Origin: Ciceribacter sp. L1K22
GTDB lineage: Bacteria > Pseudomonadota > Alphaproteobacteria > Rhizobiales > Rhizobiaceae
DNA: 64,000 bases
Assembly: GCF_017599385.1 (NCBI RefSeq)
Contig: NZ_JAGFPK010000001.1
Span: 1,603,399-1,667,398 of the forward strand
Direction: 5' to 3'
The notes beneath the pieces were generated by a model. That model saw only the letters and a list, made by a program, of their open reading frames with translations. It made no database searches and was not told the origin of the DNA. Shown here in pieces: positions 26,671 through 35,322 of the stretch. Numbering within the stretch: the stretch's first letter is position 1; the number at the start of each line of letters is the position of its first letter. Both the position numbers and the translations under genes were made by a program.

Positions 26671-27744
26671 ATGAGCCAGCAAGACCGCAACGGCCTGACC
26701 TACAGCGACGCCGGGGTCGACATCGATGCCGGAAACCTGCTGGTTGAGAAGATCAAGCCCGCCGTGCGCTCCACCCGTCGCCCGGGTGCCGATGGAGAGA
26801 TTGGCGGCTTCGGCGGACTCTTTGATCTCAAGGCCGCAGGCTTCAAGGATCCGATCCTCGTTGCCGCCAACGATGGCGTCGGCACCAAGCTGAAGATCGC
26901 CATCGACGCCAACATTCACGATACGGTCGGCATCGACCTCGTTGCCATGTGCGTCAACGATTTGGTCGTCCAAGGTGCGGAGCCGCTTCTCTTCCTGGAC
27001 TACTTCGCCACCGGCAAGCTGGACCCGGAACAGGGTGCGGCGATCGTCGAGGGCATTGCCGCCGGCTGCCGCGAGGCGGGCTGCGCGCTGATCGGGGGAG
27101 AAACCGCCGAAATGCCGGGCATGTATTCATCCGGCGACTACGACCTTGCGGGGTTTGCCGTGGGCGCCGCAGAACGCGGGCAACTCCTTCCCGCTGGCGA
27201 TATCGCCGCAGGTGACGTGATCCTCGGCCTCTCCTCGTCAGGCGTCCATTCCAACGGTTTTTCGCTCGTGCGCAAGATCGTCGAGCTCTCCGGCCTCGGC
27301 TGGGATGCCCCGGCACCCTTCGCGGAAGGAAAGTCGCTTGGTGCGGCTTTGTTGACCCCGACCCGCATCTACGTCAAGCCGCTCCTGAAGGCGATCCGCG
27401 AGACCGGCGCGCTGAAGGCGCTCGCCCACATCACCGGCGGCGGCTTCCCGGAAAACATTCCGCGTGTCCTGCCAAAGCACCTCGCCGCCGAAATCGACCT
27501 GTCTTCGATCAAGGTCCCGGCCGTGTTCTCCTGGCTAGCCAAAACCGGCGGCGTCGCCCGCAACGAGATGCTGCGCACCTTCAATTGCGGCGTCGGCATG
27601 ATCGTCGTCGTTCCTGCTTCTGAAGCCGATCGGGTATCGGCGGCTCTGTCCGCGGAAGGCGAACCCGTTTTCACGCTCGGCCGCATGATCGAGCGTGGCG
27701 AAGGCGCATCTGGAACCGTTTACACGGGTGAACTCGCCCTATGA
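26671..27744 (+). CDS. purM: Phosphoribosylformylglycinamidine cyclo-ligase (AIR synthetase)
   Basis: A 357-residue enzyme of step five of purine synthesis, converting FGAM to AIR with ATP. The typical start is [20 protein letters not shown], followed by the glycine-rich GGFGGLFDL, the ATP/substrate loop [11 protein letters not shown] and [13 protein letters not shown]. The ATG at 26671 matches homologues and has GGAGA upstream; an open frame extends 72 bases further without a ribosome site. Its last bases overlap the purN start. Confidence 0.97.
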   Translation: MSQQDRNGLTYSDAGVDIDAGNLLVEKIKPAVRSTRRPGADGEIGGFGGLFDLKAAGFKDPILVAANDGVGTKLKIAIDANIHDTVGIDLVAMCVNDLVVQGAEPLLFLDYFATGKLDPEQGAAIVEGIAAGCREAGCALIGGETAEMPGMYSSGDYDLAGFAVGAAERGQLLPAGDIAAGDVILGLSSSGVHSNGFSLVRKIVELSGLGWDAPAPFAEGKSLGAALLTPTRIYVKPLLKAIRETGALKALAHITGGGFPENIPRVLPKHLAAEIDLSSIKVPAVFSWLAKTGGVARNEMLRTFNCGVGMIVVVPASEADRVSAALSAEGEPVFTLGRMIERGEGASGTVYTGELAL

Positions 27745-28391
27745 TCCGCAAGCGCGTCGTCGTCTTCATCTCGGGCAGCGGCTCCAACATGATGGCGCTG
27801 CTGGCCGCGACGCGCGCACCTGATTTTCCCGCCGAAATTATCGCTGTCATCGCAGACAAGGCGGAAGCGGGCGGGCTTGCCAAGGCTGCCGCAGAAGGCG
27901 TCGCGACCTTTCATTTCGAGCGCAAGGCTTACGCCGGCAAGGCGGAGCATGAGGCGGCAATACTTGCCAAGCTCACTGAACTTGCACCCGACCTGATCTG
28001 CCTCGCCGGTTACATGCGGCTATTGTCGGCGGACTTCATTCGGGCGTACGACGGCCGTATCCTCAACATCCATCCGTCGCTTCTTCCGCTTTTCCCGGGG
28101 CTTCATACCCACGAGCGGGCAATTGAAGCGGGTATGCGCGTGAGTGGTTGCACCGTGCATTTCGTGACGCCAGGCATGGACGAAGGGCCGGTGATAGGTC
28201 AGGCGGCGGTTCCTGTTCTTCCGAGCGACACCGCCGACGCGCTGGCTGCCCGCGTATTGACGGTCGAGCATCGCCTCTATCCGGAGGCTCTGCGTCAGGT
28301 GGCCCTCGGCGCGGTTTCGATGAGCGCCGATGGCCGGGTGGTATCGATATCTGCTTCGACCGACGCCAGCGCCTTTATCGTCTCGACCTAA
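27741..28391 (+). CDS. purN: Phosphoribosylglycinamide formyltransferase
   Basis: A 216-residue enzyme of step three of purine synthesis, transferring a formyl group from 10-formyl-THF to GAR. The phosphate loop [11 protein letters not shown] is near residue 11. The catalytic Asn and His are in [14 protein letters not shown], and the catalytic Asp is in the segment [12 protein letters not shown]. It is coupled to purM by an ATGA overlap at 27741-27744. Confidence 0.97.
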   Translation: MIRKRVVVFISGSGSNMMALLAATRAPDFPAEIIAVIADKAEAGGLAKAAAEGVATFHFERKAYAGKAEHEAAILAKLTELAPDLICLAGYMRLLSADFIRAYDGRILNIHPSLLPLFPGLHTHERAIEAGMRVSGCTVHFVTPGMDEGPVIGQAAVPVLPSDTADALAARVLTVEHRLYPEALRQVALGAVSMSADGRVVSISASTDASAFIVST

Positions 28392-28451
28392 TCCGGGCCC
28401 GCAGACGGGATTTCCTTCGATGTAGCCTCACGAAAAGGCGAGAAAGACGTT

Positions 28452-29258
28452 TCAGTCAGCCGGGTCACCGCTCGCTCGGCTCATGAAGGCCTCGGCGCCC
28501 TTTGCCAGCACGGCACGTGGAAGTAGCCTGGAGACGAAGGCGATCATCTTGTTGAACGGTCCGGCGACGACATTGTGGCGTCCGCGATCCAGCGCCGTGA
28601 GTCCAATCTCTGCCACCGGTCCGGGCTGCATCAGCATGCGGGCAGTCGTCGGATTGAGCCGGTGCTTGGCCCGCGACCAGAAATGCGTCTCGGTTGGACC
28701 GGGGCAGAGCACCGTGACCACGACCTTCTTGCGGCGCAATTCCTCGTGCAGGGCATAGCCGAGCGACAGGACATAGGACTTGGTCGCTGCGTAGACCGCG
28801 TAGCCGGGGATGGGTTGATAGGCGGCGGTGCTGGCGACGAGCAGGATGCGACCGCCGCCGCGTTCGGCCATATCCTTTGCAAATACGTGCGTGAGTTCCG
28901 TCAAGGCACGCACGTTGACGTCGATCATGGCGGCTTCCCGCTCGGTCGGCTGTTTTATGAAACGCCCATGGATGCCGAAGCCCGCGTTGTTGATGAGTGT
29001 GTCGATGGCAATGCCACGCTGCTTGATGGCGGCGTGCAACCGTGCGCCAGCGCCGACTTCTCCGAGTTCAAACGCCTCGCTCGCCACCTCGATGTGGAAG
29101 GTGCTGCTCAGCTCGCCTTCCAGCGCGGCAAGGGCATCCTTGTTCCGAGCGGTGAGCAGCAGATTGTAGCCTCGCTGCGCAAGTCCGGCGCAAAACGCTC
29201 GACCCAAACCGCCGGTGGCGCCTGTTACCAGGGCCCATCTGCCATGTCTTGCCGTCAT
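28452..29258 (-). CDS. Short-chain dehydrogenase/reductase
   Basis: A 268-residue SDR of the long-C-terminal DltE/KR-like branch. Cofactor motif TGATGGLG (residues 12-19) and NNAG are present, with the catalytic Ser in LLVASTA and Tyr/Lys in YAATK. The C-terminal 60 residues (PFNKMIAFVSRLLPRAVLAK) are hydrophobic and basic, which suggests membrane contact. The ATG follows GGGAG. It faces purN and is not in an operon. The substrate is not predictable. Confidence 0.9.
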   Translation of the reverse strand: MTARHGRWALVTGATGGLGRAFCAGLAQRGYNLLLTARNKDALAALEGELSSTFHIEVASEAFELGEVGAGARLHAAIKQRGIAIDTLINNAGFGIHGRFIKQPTEREAAMIDVNVRALTELTHVFAKDMAERGGGRILLVASTAAYQPIPGYAVYAATKSYVLSLGYALHEELRRKKVVVTVLCPGPTETHFWSRAKHRLNPTTARMLMQPGPVAEIGLTALDRGRHNVVAGPFNKMIAFVSRLLPRAVLAKGAEAFMSRASGDPAD

Positions 29259-29459
29259 GAATTGCTCCCTACCTGTCCCTCGACACTGTCACAGAGGCTC
29301 GGCCCCACCACAAGGCCAAGTGGGAATGCTGTGGCGCGACCGTCGTTTACGCGCGATTAACCCGTTGGCGCGGCACTGGATTTCACCCAGAAACGGACGT
29401 TGTGTCGAGTGGGCTTCGATCTATTGTCCGGCCAATCGGATTTCAGGAAGGAACTATCC

Positions 29460-29741
29460 ATGGCCGACTACAAGCTGAACATCGACTTTAACGCGGATAC
29501 GATCAAGCTGATCAACGACAGCAAACACCAGATCGTCGTGGCGAAGCCCATCGGTACAGGCGACGCGGGTAACCCGGTCTGGGTCAATATCAACCCGTTC
29601 GAGCAGAACAAGGTCGACTGGACCGAAGGCTACAGCATCTACGCTGGCCAGCCCAATTCGAACCAGTCTGCGACAACGGTTGGTACCGCGACCGAACCCG
29701 GCATCGACCTGACGCCGGAAAGCGATCTGTTCATCGCTTGA
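29460..29741 (+). CDS. Small orphan protein of unknown function
   Basis: A 93-residue, acidic, soluble protein without signal peptide, cysteines or membrane segment. It begins MADYKLNIDFNADTIKLIND and is rich in Asn, Asp and beta-prone residues, which suggests a small beta domain. I do not recognise the family. The ATG has AGGAAGGA upstream, and a strong terminator follows directly, so it is a stand-alone expressed unit. An alternative start exists 60 bases upstream but has no ribosome site. Confidence 0.7.
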   Translation: MADYKLNIDFNADTIKLINDSKHQIVVAKPIGTGDAGNPVWVNINPFEQNKVDWTEGYSIYAGQPNSNQSATTVGTATEPGIDLTPESDLFIA

Positions 29742-29749
29742 CGAGATAA

Positions 29750-29788
29750 GGCCCGCGACCTTTCCGGTCGCGGGCCGTTCCGTTTTTT
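29750..29788. terminator. Terminator between small orphan gene and esterase
   Basis: An 11-base-pair perfect GC-rich stem (29750-29760 with 29766-29776) with a five-base loop is followed by a T-rich tail ending in six T. It serves the rightward gene and may also stop the convergent esterase transcript. Confidence 0.92.
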
Positions 29789-31145
29789 ACTTCGCCGACA
29801 GGAACTCGCCGACTTCGAGCAGGACGAACTCGTTGTCGTCGGCCTTGTCCAGCGCGCGGCCGGCCGAGAAGGGCAGGTTGTTGTCGTTACCGACGACGAT
29901 GTGTGTCGGATCGACTACGTCGACATTCTCGATGGTAACGAAGGGCATGTCGTAGAAGCCTTCGCCGCCGCCCTGACGCTTCTTGTTGTCGGGGTCGTCG
30001 ATCTTCATCAGATCGATGTAGCCGATCTTGCGCACCGCCTTGCCGGCGTTCTCGTCTGTCATCTCGATCTTGTATATCCGCTTGTGCTTGGCCGGAACCG
30101 CGAAGCAGTCGGCGGCCGGTGCCTTCGGGTCGGCGCACGCCTTTTCGGCCGTGCCGGCGCCGTTGTCGCGCTCGATCACCAGTGCCGTTGTCTCGTCTAT
30201 CATGTTGAAGTCGCCAATCGCTTCGCCACCTTCGGAGAGCGGATAGAGCCAGCTCTTGCCGGTCCAGGTTTTCGAAGCCACGTCAAACTCGATGACGCGC
30301 AGCGCCGTCAGGCTGTCGGCCTTCTCGACCGAACCGTCCTCGAGATAGAGCGGACCTTCCAGCATGCCATAGAGCTTGCTGCCGTCCTTCGACATGGCGA
30401 GACCTTCATAGCCGCCCGAACGCTTGAGGTTGAAGACCGGCATCTTTGCGGTCGGGTTGGCGGGAACAACGAGGGTCGGATTATCGGGCGACTTGACGTC
30501 GATTTCACCGGCCTTCGTGGCGATCACGTCCGTCAATTTGCCGTCGGAGGTGAATTTGAGGAGGTAAGGGCCGAACTCTTCGCCGATCCAGAAACCGTCA
30601 GCAACGGGTTGAATCGATTCCACGTCGAAATCCGCACCCGTCAGATAGCGCTGCTCAGCACCTTCCATCACGATCGGGAAGGGCGCCTTCTTGTCGGGAT
30701 CGGAGAGGAACAGGGTCTCCAGGACCTCTACCTTGCCGGCCTCCCAGTCGAACTTCACATGATGCAGCATCAGCATCGAGTCGGACGAGTTGATCTTCGA
30801 ACCGAAGCCGTTGTCGGAGAGGCTCCAGAACGTGCCGTCCTCCATGGTCTTGATGCCGGAGAAGCCCTGCATGGCTTGGCCGTCGAACGGCATGGAAAGC
30901 CCGGTCGGACGCACGCCGTCCTTGCCTGGTACGGTGCCGAGACCTTCAGCCCGCTTGCGGTCAGCGGTCGTGAATTTCGCCGAGGTCTTCAGGTGTTCCG
31001 GCGCATCGGCGGGTGCCGGGATAATTGTGTTGGCCGGCAGGATGGCGTGGCTGACAAGCTTGGCGGTAAAGACCTTTTCTTCTGCAAGCGCGGGGCTGGT
31101 GGAGAGGACGAAAAGAGCGACGGAGGCGAGGAAATGTTTGTGCAT
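29787..31145 (-). CDS. Exported esterase-like phytase-family protein
   Basis: A 452-residue periplasmic protein with a signal peptide (1-21, ending TSPALAE). The mature part matches the esterase-like-activity-of-phytase family: GFSGIKTMEDGTFWSLSDNGFG, a central GFWIGEEFGPYLLKF, and GGYEGLAMSKDGSKLYGMLEGP are its beta-propeller-like signatures. Pairs of acidic residues could bind calcium. Activity on phosphomonoesters or organic esters is known for relatives only. It is monocistronic, with a 98-base gap to the AraC gene upstream. Confidence 0.88.
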   Translation of the reverse strand: MHKHFLASVALFVLSTSPALAEEKVFTAKLVSHAILPANTIIPAPADAPEHLKTSAKFTTADRKRAEGLGTVPGKDGVRPTGLSMPFDGQAMQGFSGIKTMEDGTFWSLSDNGFGSKINSSDSMLMLHHVKFDWEAGKVEVLETLFLSDPDKKAPFPIVMEGAEQRYLTGADFDVESIQPVADGFWIGEEFGPYLLKFTSDGKLTDVIATKAGEIDVKSPDNPTLVVPANPTAKMPVFNLKRSGGYEGLAMSKDGSKLYGMLEGPLYLEDGSVEKADSLTALRVIEFDVASKTWTGKSWLYPLSEGGEAIGDFNMIDETTALVIERDNGAGTAEKACADPKAPAADCFAVPAKHKRIYKIEMTDENAGKAVRKIGYIDLMKIDDPDNKKRQGGGEGFYDMPFVTIENVDVVDPTHIVVGNDNNLPFSAGRALDKADDNEFVLLEVGEFLSAK

Positions 31146-31243
31146 GGGTCACCTTCTTCATGGAAAAGGGATTGGGACGAGGCATGCATAAGCACGCCCC
31201 GTGTCACGTCCGTTGCTGTTCGATGAAGTTTCGGTGACTGTCC

Positions 31244-32143
31244 TCAGGTCGATGAAAGCGCCTGCCAGCGGCCTGGCGTGATGCCGTAGGCGCGCCGGAA
31301 ATGCCGCGTGAAATGCGCCTGGTCGGCAAAGCCCGCAGCGTAGGCGGCGTCCGCAAGTCCCAAGCCGTCCCGTACGAAGCGCCGGGCGGTGTCGAGTCGC
31401 CGCATCACCAGATAACGGTGCGGGCTGGTGCCGAAGGCGCGGCGGAACTGCCGGGCGATGGTGTAGCGGTCGAGACCGGCTATCTCTTCAAGTTCTTGGG
31501 AAGGAACATCGCGGACGACGTTGCTGGCCAGATGCTCGCGGCACGCGATCATTGCAGCGGACACTCCGCGCTGGACCCTTGAACCCGGATCGTCGCTATG
31601 GCGACGCAACCCGTCGGCGATCGTCGCCAAGATTCCATCGACAGCAAGCTCAGATGGCTCCTCGTCGAGAGACGCGAGCGCTCCTCCGAGTTGTCCGCGG
31701 AAGACCGCGTCACTGACGACAGGATCGGCAACGAAAGGCAGCACGCCGCAATGCCCCAGGGCATCGGCAATCTTTTCCGGCGCCACGTATATCATCCGGT
31801 AGACGAGGCCGCTTTCCGTGCCGGCGGCTCCGTCGTGCAGTTCGTCGGGGTGAAGCACGATGATGTTGCCGGGCAGGCTGGCTCGGCGCGAACCGCGATA
31901 GCTGAAGGTTTGGACGCCCGACAGCGTGACGCCAATGCCATAGGTGTCGTGTCGGTGGGGTGAAAACCCGTCGCCGCGGAACGCGGCCTCGATGTGTTCG
32001 AGCCCCGACAGACCGCCCAGCAACCGCAAACGGTCGCCCGTCACGTCGCTGCACGATCGTTCAAGACCCTTCGAAGGCGCTTTGGCTATAGCCGCGTCCG
32101 GGCCGGTTTCGCCCACATAGCCACGAAGGGAATTGTCGCTCAT
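31244..32143 (-). CDS. AraC family transcriptional regulator
   Basis: A regulator with an N-terminal cupin-like sensor (HRHDTYGIGVTLSGVQTFSYRG, LHPDELHDG) and a C-terminal double helix-turn-helix (about 200-299) containing LDRYTIARQFRRAFG and DAAYAAGFADQAHFTRHFRRAYGI, the classic AraC signature. The ATG at 32143 overlaps the start of the divergent DUF2000 gene by two bases and has no clear ribosome site. The real start may be an internal GTG or TTG before LRLLGGLSGLEH. It probably controls the DUF2000 gene. Confidence 0.88.
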   Translation of the reverse strand: MSDNSLRGYVGETGPDAAIAKAPSKGLERSCSDVTGDRLRLLGGLSGLEHIEAAFRGDGFSPHRHDTYGIGVTLSGVQTFSYRGSRRASLPGNIIVLHPDELHDGAAGTESGLVYRMIYVAPEKIADALGHCGVLPFVADPVVSDAVFRGQLGGALASLDEEPSELAVDGILATIADGLRRHSDDPGSRVQRGVSAAMIACREHLASNVVRDVPSQELEEIAGLDRYTIARQFRRAFGTSPHRYLVMRRLDTARRFVRDGLGLADAAYAAGFADQAHFTRHFRRAYGITPGRWQALSST

Positions 32144-32549
32144 GTTCGATACCAAGATCGTCGTCGTCCTCAGGGAAGACCTGGCCAGCTGGCAGAAGCT
32201 CAACGTGACCGCGTTTCTGATAAGCGGCATAGTCGCGCAAGCGCCGTCGGTGATCGGCGAACTTTATCGCGACGCGGTGGGCAACGTCTACAATCCCATG
32301 GCCGGACAACCGATCGTCATCCTCTCCGCCGATCAGGAGGTCTTACGCACTATTCACCGACGCTCGCTCGAACGCGAGGTCACCAGTTCGCTTTACATCG
32401 AGGAGATGTTTTCGACCGGCCATGATGTCGCGAACCGAGCGGTGTTTGCGGAATTTGGGCCTCAAGACGCCAAGGTCGTCGGCATTGCTCTGCGAACCGA
32501 CAAGAAGATCGCCGACAAGATCACGAAGGGTGCCAGGCTTCACGCATGA
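32142..32549 (+). CDS. DUF2000 family protein
   Basis: A 135-residue cytoplasmic protein beginning MFDTKIVVVLREDLASWQKLNVTAF and containing YNPMAGQPIVIL, both typical of DUF2000, a family related in fold to peptidyl-tRNA hydrolase II. Its biochemical role is not established. The ATG at 32142 has AGGGA ten bases upstream. DUF2000 genes are often paired with AraC-type regulators, as here. Its 3' end overlaps the convergent small membrane gene by 29 bases. Confidence 0.85.
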   Translation: MFDTKIVVVLREDLASWQKLNVTAFLISGIVAQAPSVIGELYRDAVGNVYNPMAGQPIVILSADQEVLRTIHRRSLEREVTSSLYIEEMFSTGHDVANRAVFAEFGPQDAKVVGIALRTDKKIADKITKGARLHA

Positions 32550-32853
32550 AATCGGTGGCCAGTTCGATGCCGACGGGAGCCAGAACGATAACGGCACCGA
32601 ACGGCGTCGAAACTCCTGCCAGCAGGAAAGCTGCGACGCTCGCGGCAAGATAGGTTGCCCAGAGCCACCGCTGCCGTGTCCTCAGACCCGCTACACTGAC
32701 GGCGAGATTCGCCAGCGCCAAGGAAACGGCGATCGCGAATGCCGGCGCCGCCTCAACGAGGTCGCGCTGGCGCAGATCGCTGGTCAGCAGGGCGAGCGCG
32801 GCTATGCCAAGTACGAAGACCAGCAGCTTTTTCGAGGAGATCACTCCCGACAA
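32521..32853 (-). CDS. Small multi-pass membrane protein
   Basis: A 110-residue protein with three or four hydrophobic helices (about 9-26, 37-55, 64-82 and 84-98). I do not recognise the family. The start is a TTG at 32853 that directly abuts the upstream DUF2891 stop, with GGAGG five bases before it, so it belongs to that operon. Its 3' end overlaps the convergent DUF2000 gene. Confidence 0.65.
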   Translation of the reverse strand: MSGVISSKKLLVFVLGIAALALLTSDLRQRDLVEAAPAFAIAVSLALANLAVSVAGLRTRQRWLWATYLAASVAAFLLAGVSTPFGAVIVLAPVGIELATDFMREAWHPS

Positions 32854-33864
32854 TTATGCCTCCAGCGCCAGAACGGCGAAACTCGCCAGCCAGTGTTCAC
32901 CCATGTAATCGCCGGCGATGTGGGGCAGGGCGGCGTCAAGGTGTCGTTCCGCGGTCGACATCATCGCCGCAGTTCGCGGATCGCCATCGGGCAGGGCGGT
33001 TGCCAGGGACCGTAAGCACCAGGCCCGGCTGAGGTTCAGCCCGTCCAGATGCGCGATCTTGCCGTCGGAACGATCGGAGACATTTACGGGCGTGAAGATT
33101 GTCCGGGGCCGTTCTTGGTGAAGATCAGGCAGAAATCGATCGAACCAGGGCCGAAAGGCATCGGGCGTGAGTAGCCGCCGCATGCATTCCGCCTCAATCA
33201 GCGTCGATGACAGGAAGTCGTCGCCGGATGGCTCTCCCCAGGCCAGACAGTCTGTGTCTGGCCCGTACCAGCGCACGGCCGTCTCCCGCAGAAGCGCGAG
33301 CAGGTCCGCGTCCTCGATCGCTTCCGCGTAATCGGCCGCGAGTCGCAGGGCGAATGCCGTGTTGAAATGCGTGCCGACACGAACCGGATACGTGGCGATT
33401 GGCAGGAAGTCTCGGAAGCGCTCGACAAACATTGCGGAGAGTGGCGATAGGGCATCAAACCATCTTTGGTCGCGACAGCTAACTAGTTCGGCAGACAGTT
33501 TTAGCAGCCAGCCCCAGCCATAGGGGCGTTCGAACCCTCGTGCGGTCGGCGCAGCGAGATAGCGGCATTCGGCGTCGATCTTATTAGGCACGAGATGGTC
33601 ATCGAACAGGCGTTTGATATCGTCGGCGGACGGCAATCCCGGAAAGCGGTTCAAAAGACGCGCCAGCATCCAGTAGCCATGCACGCAGGAATGCCAGTCG
33701 TAGCTTCCGTAAAACACGGGATGAAGATCGCGGGGCGTGCGCGCATCCGCGTCCGACGAGAGCGCGTGGCCGGGCTTGTTGGGATATTCCCGCGTCACAT
33801 GGGAAAGCGCGATACGCGCGAACCGTTCCGCTGTTTCGGCATCAAGTTCATGGCGCGTCGCCAT
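32854..33864 (-). CDS. DUF2891 family protein
   Basis: A 336-residue cytoplasmic, mostly helical protein. Diagnostic segments are HPVFYGSYDWHSCVHGYW near residue 50, RPYGWGWLLKL, and DGLNLSRAWCLRSLA near 280; the last ends in a conserved helical repeat. DUF2891 proteins look like alpha-toroid enzymes, but no activity has been established. The ATG at 33864 has GGAGG six bases upstream and overlaps the end of the Rsm22 gene by 17 bases, which indicates coupled translation. Confidence 0.88.
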   Translation of the reverse strand: MATRHELDAETAERFARIALSHVTREYPNKPGHALSSDADARTPRDLHPVFYGSYDWHSCVHGYWMLARLLNRFPGLPSADDIKRLFDDHLVPNKIDAECRYLAAPTARGFERPYGWGWLLKLSAELVSCRDQRWFDALSPLSAMFVERFRDFLPIATYPVRVGTHFNTAFALRLAADYAEAIEDADLLALLRETAVRWYGPDTDCLAWGEPSGDDFLSSTLIEAECMRRLLTPDAFRPWFDRFLPDLHQERPRTIFTPVNVSDRSDGKIAHLDGLNLSRAWCLRSLATALPDGDPRTAAMMSTAERHLDAALPHIAGDYMGEHWLASFAVLALEA

Positions 33865-34837
33865 CGGCTGCCTCCATGTCAAGCGCGTCACCCCAGTCGG
33901 CCCGTCTTGCATGCCGGAACAGGTCGCCGTCGCGCCGGCTGACGGTTACATCCGATGCCGTGCCATCGGCCCGGCAAAGCTTCACGCGCGCTACGCCACT
34001 CGCGAGCTTCGGCGGCGCCAGCACACGCGCCGCCGGCAACTGCGCCGGCTGACGGGAGGCGGCGATGAAAATGTATTTTTCGTCCTCCCACGGCACCTCG
34101 CCACGCTTGGCCAGTCGATGGACACGCGATCGCGCCACCCGGCGCGAGAAATGGCACCAGTCCGGCGAGACGATGGGACAGTCCATCTGGTGAGGGCAAG
34201 GGGCTACCAGATTTGCGCCGAGGGTCAGCAGCGCCTGCCGGGCTGCCAGTATACGCTTCCATCCCGCCGGCGTACCCGGTTCGACAACGATGATAGTATG
34301 GCCCGTCAGCCTCCAAAGTCTCTCCACGACATCGTGGAGACTGCGCTCCGGCAGTTCGTCCAGCACGTAGCAAAGTGTCACGAGATCGGCCGGCGCAAGT
34401 GCCGGTGGCTTGAGAGTAATGTCGCCCTCGAGCCAGTGACAGTCGACGGAAGATGCTAAAGACAGCTTTTGCCCGACAGAGCGGATCGCCGCGCTCGCCT
34501 CGACCATGGAGGCGCTTTGCAATGTGGACCAGCAATCGGCAGAAGCCCAGAGCGCCGTTCCCGGTCCGGCGCCGAAATCGGTAAGGCTGACGGGCAGAAA
34601 ATCTGGCGAAGCGTCCGCTACCATCTCCATCGCAGCCCGAACGGCGGCAAAGGTCGCCGGAAGCCGCGTGGCCAGATAGGCCTTGGCGGCCAGTCCGTCA
34701 TCGATATGGAAACGTCCGTCGCGCACCTCGCGCCTGTAGCGATCGGAAAGCCGTTCGCCGGCGCGGGCGAGTTTCTCGATCGGCTCACCCTCAAGCATTC
34801 TATCTACGGCCTGTCGGAGCGGGGCGGGAAGTTCCAC
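33848..34837 (-). CDS. Rsm22-like small-ribosomal-subunit methyltransferase
   Basis: A 329-residue SAM-dependent methyltransferase of the Rsm22 family, known from mitochondrial and bacterial ribosome assembly. The SAM site is TDFGAGPGTALWA near residue 86, followed by LCYVLDELP. A cysteine cluster CPHQMDC, plus Cys in DWCHFSRR (about 215-235), matches the metal or iron-sulfur ligands of the family. It lies between the acetyltransferase gene (four bases upstream) and DUF2891 in a leftward operon starting at rnd. Confidence 0.85.
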   Translation of the reverse strand: MELPAPLRQAVDRMLEGEPIEKLARAGERLSDRYRREVRDGRFHIDDGLAAKAYLATRLPATFAAVRAAMEMVADASPDFLPVSLTDFGAGPGTALWASADCWSTLQSASMVEASAAIRSVGQKLSLASSVDCHWLEGDITLKPPALAPADLVTLCYVLDELPERSLHDVVERLWRLTGHTIIVVEPGTPAGWKRILAARQALLTLGANLVAPCPHQMDCPIVSPDWCHFSRRVARSRVHRLAKRGEVPWEDEKYIFIAASRQPAQLPAARVLAPPKLASGVARVKLCRADGTASDVTVSRRDGDLFRHARRADWGDALDMEAADGDAP

Positions 34838-34841
34838 GGCT

Positions 34842-35321
34842 TTATCCCGCGCGCGCAGCGGCCCATTCGGGTCGCAGGATCGACATCATGATGAGATTGC
34901 GCCGGGTGTCGTCCGGCAGCAGCGCTGCTTCGCGCTTGACGCCTTCGATGCTGAAACCGCATTTGCGATACAGTTGCACAGCCGAGGCGTTTCCGTCGAT
35001 CGCGTGAAGCCAGAAACGGTGCGCAGACGTGTTTTCGAACGTCCAGTCGATGATAGCGGGCAGGATTTGTGATCCGAGACCTTTGCCTGTTTCCACCACG
35101 GCCAGCCGCTTCAGGCAGACATTCCCATCGCGACCGCCAAGTTCGTTCAGGATTGCAAAACCGCACTCGGGAGCGATGAGATAGGCCCAGCTGGGATCTA
35201 CCAGGAGCCGTTGATGCTCCGCTTCATCGAAGCGGCGGACAACCTTGTCATATCCCGGAAGCCGTTCCGTCCGCATGATGAAAGGAATGTCGTGCGCGGT
35301 CGCGGCGCGGAGACCAGGCAC
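34842..35321 (-). CDS. GNAT family N-acetyltransferase
   Basis: A 159-residue acetyltransferase. The acetyl-CoA-binding segment is LAVVETGKGLGSQILPAI (a Q/RxxGxG/A-type loop), followed by the conserved NASAVQLYRKCGF near residue 115. The acceptor is not predictable. I chose the GTG at 35321, just after the rnd stop, with GGTGGA upstream; a longer frame would run back into rnd. It is co-transcribed with rnd and the Rsm22-like gene. Confidence 0.85.
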   Translation of the reverse strand: MPGLRAATAHDIPFIMRTERLPGYDKVVRRFDEAEHQRLLVDPSWAYLIAPECGFAILNELGGRDGNVCLKRLAVVETGKGLGSQILPAIIDWTFENTSAHRFWLHAIDGNASAVQLYRKCGFSIEGVKREAALLPDDTRRNLIMMSILRPEWAAARAG

Positions 35322-35322
35322 G

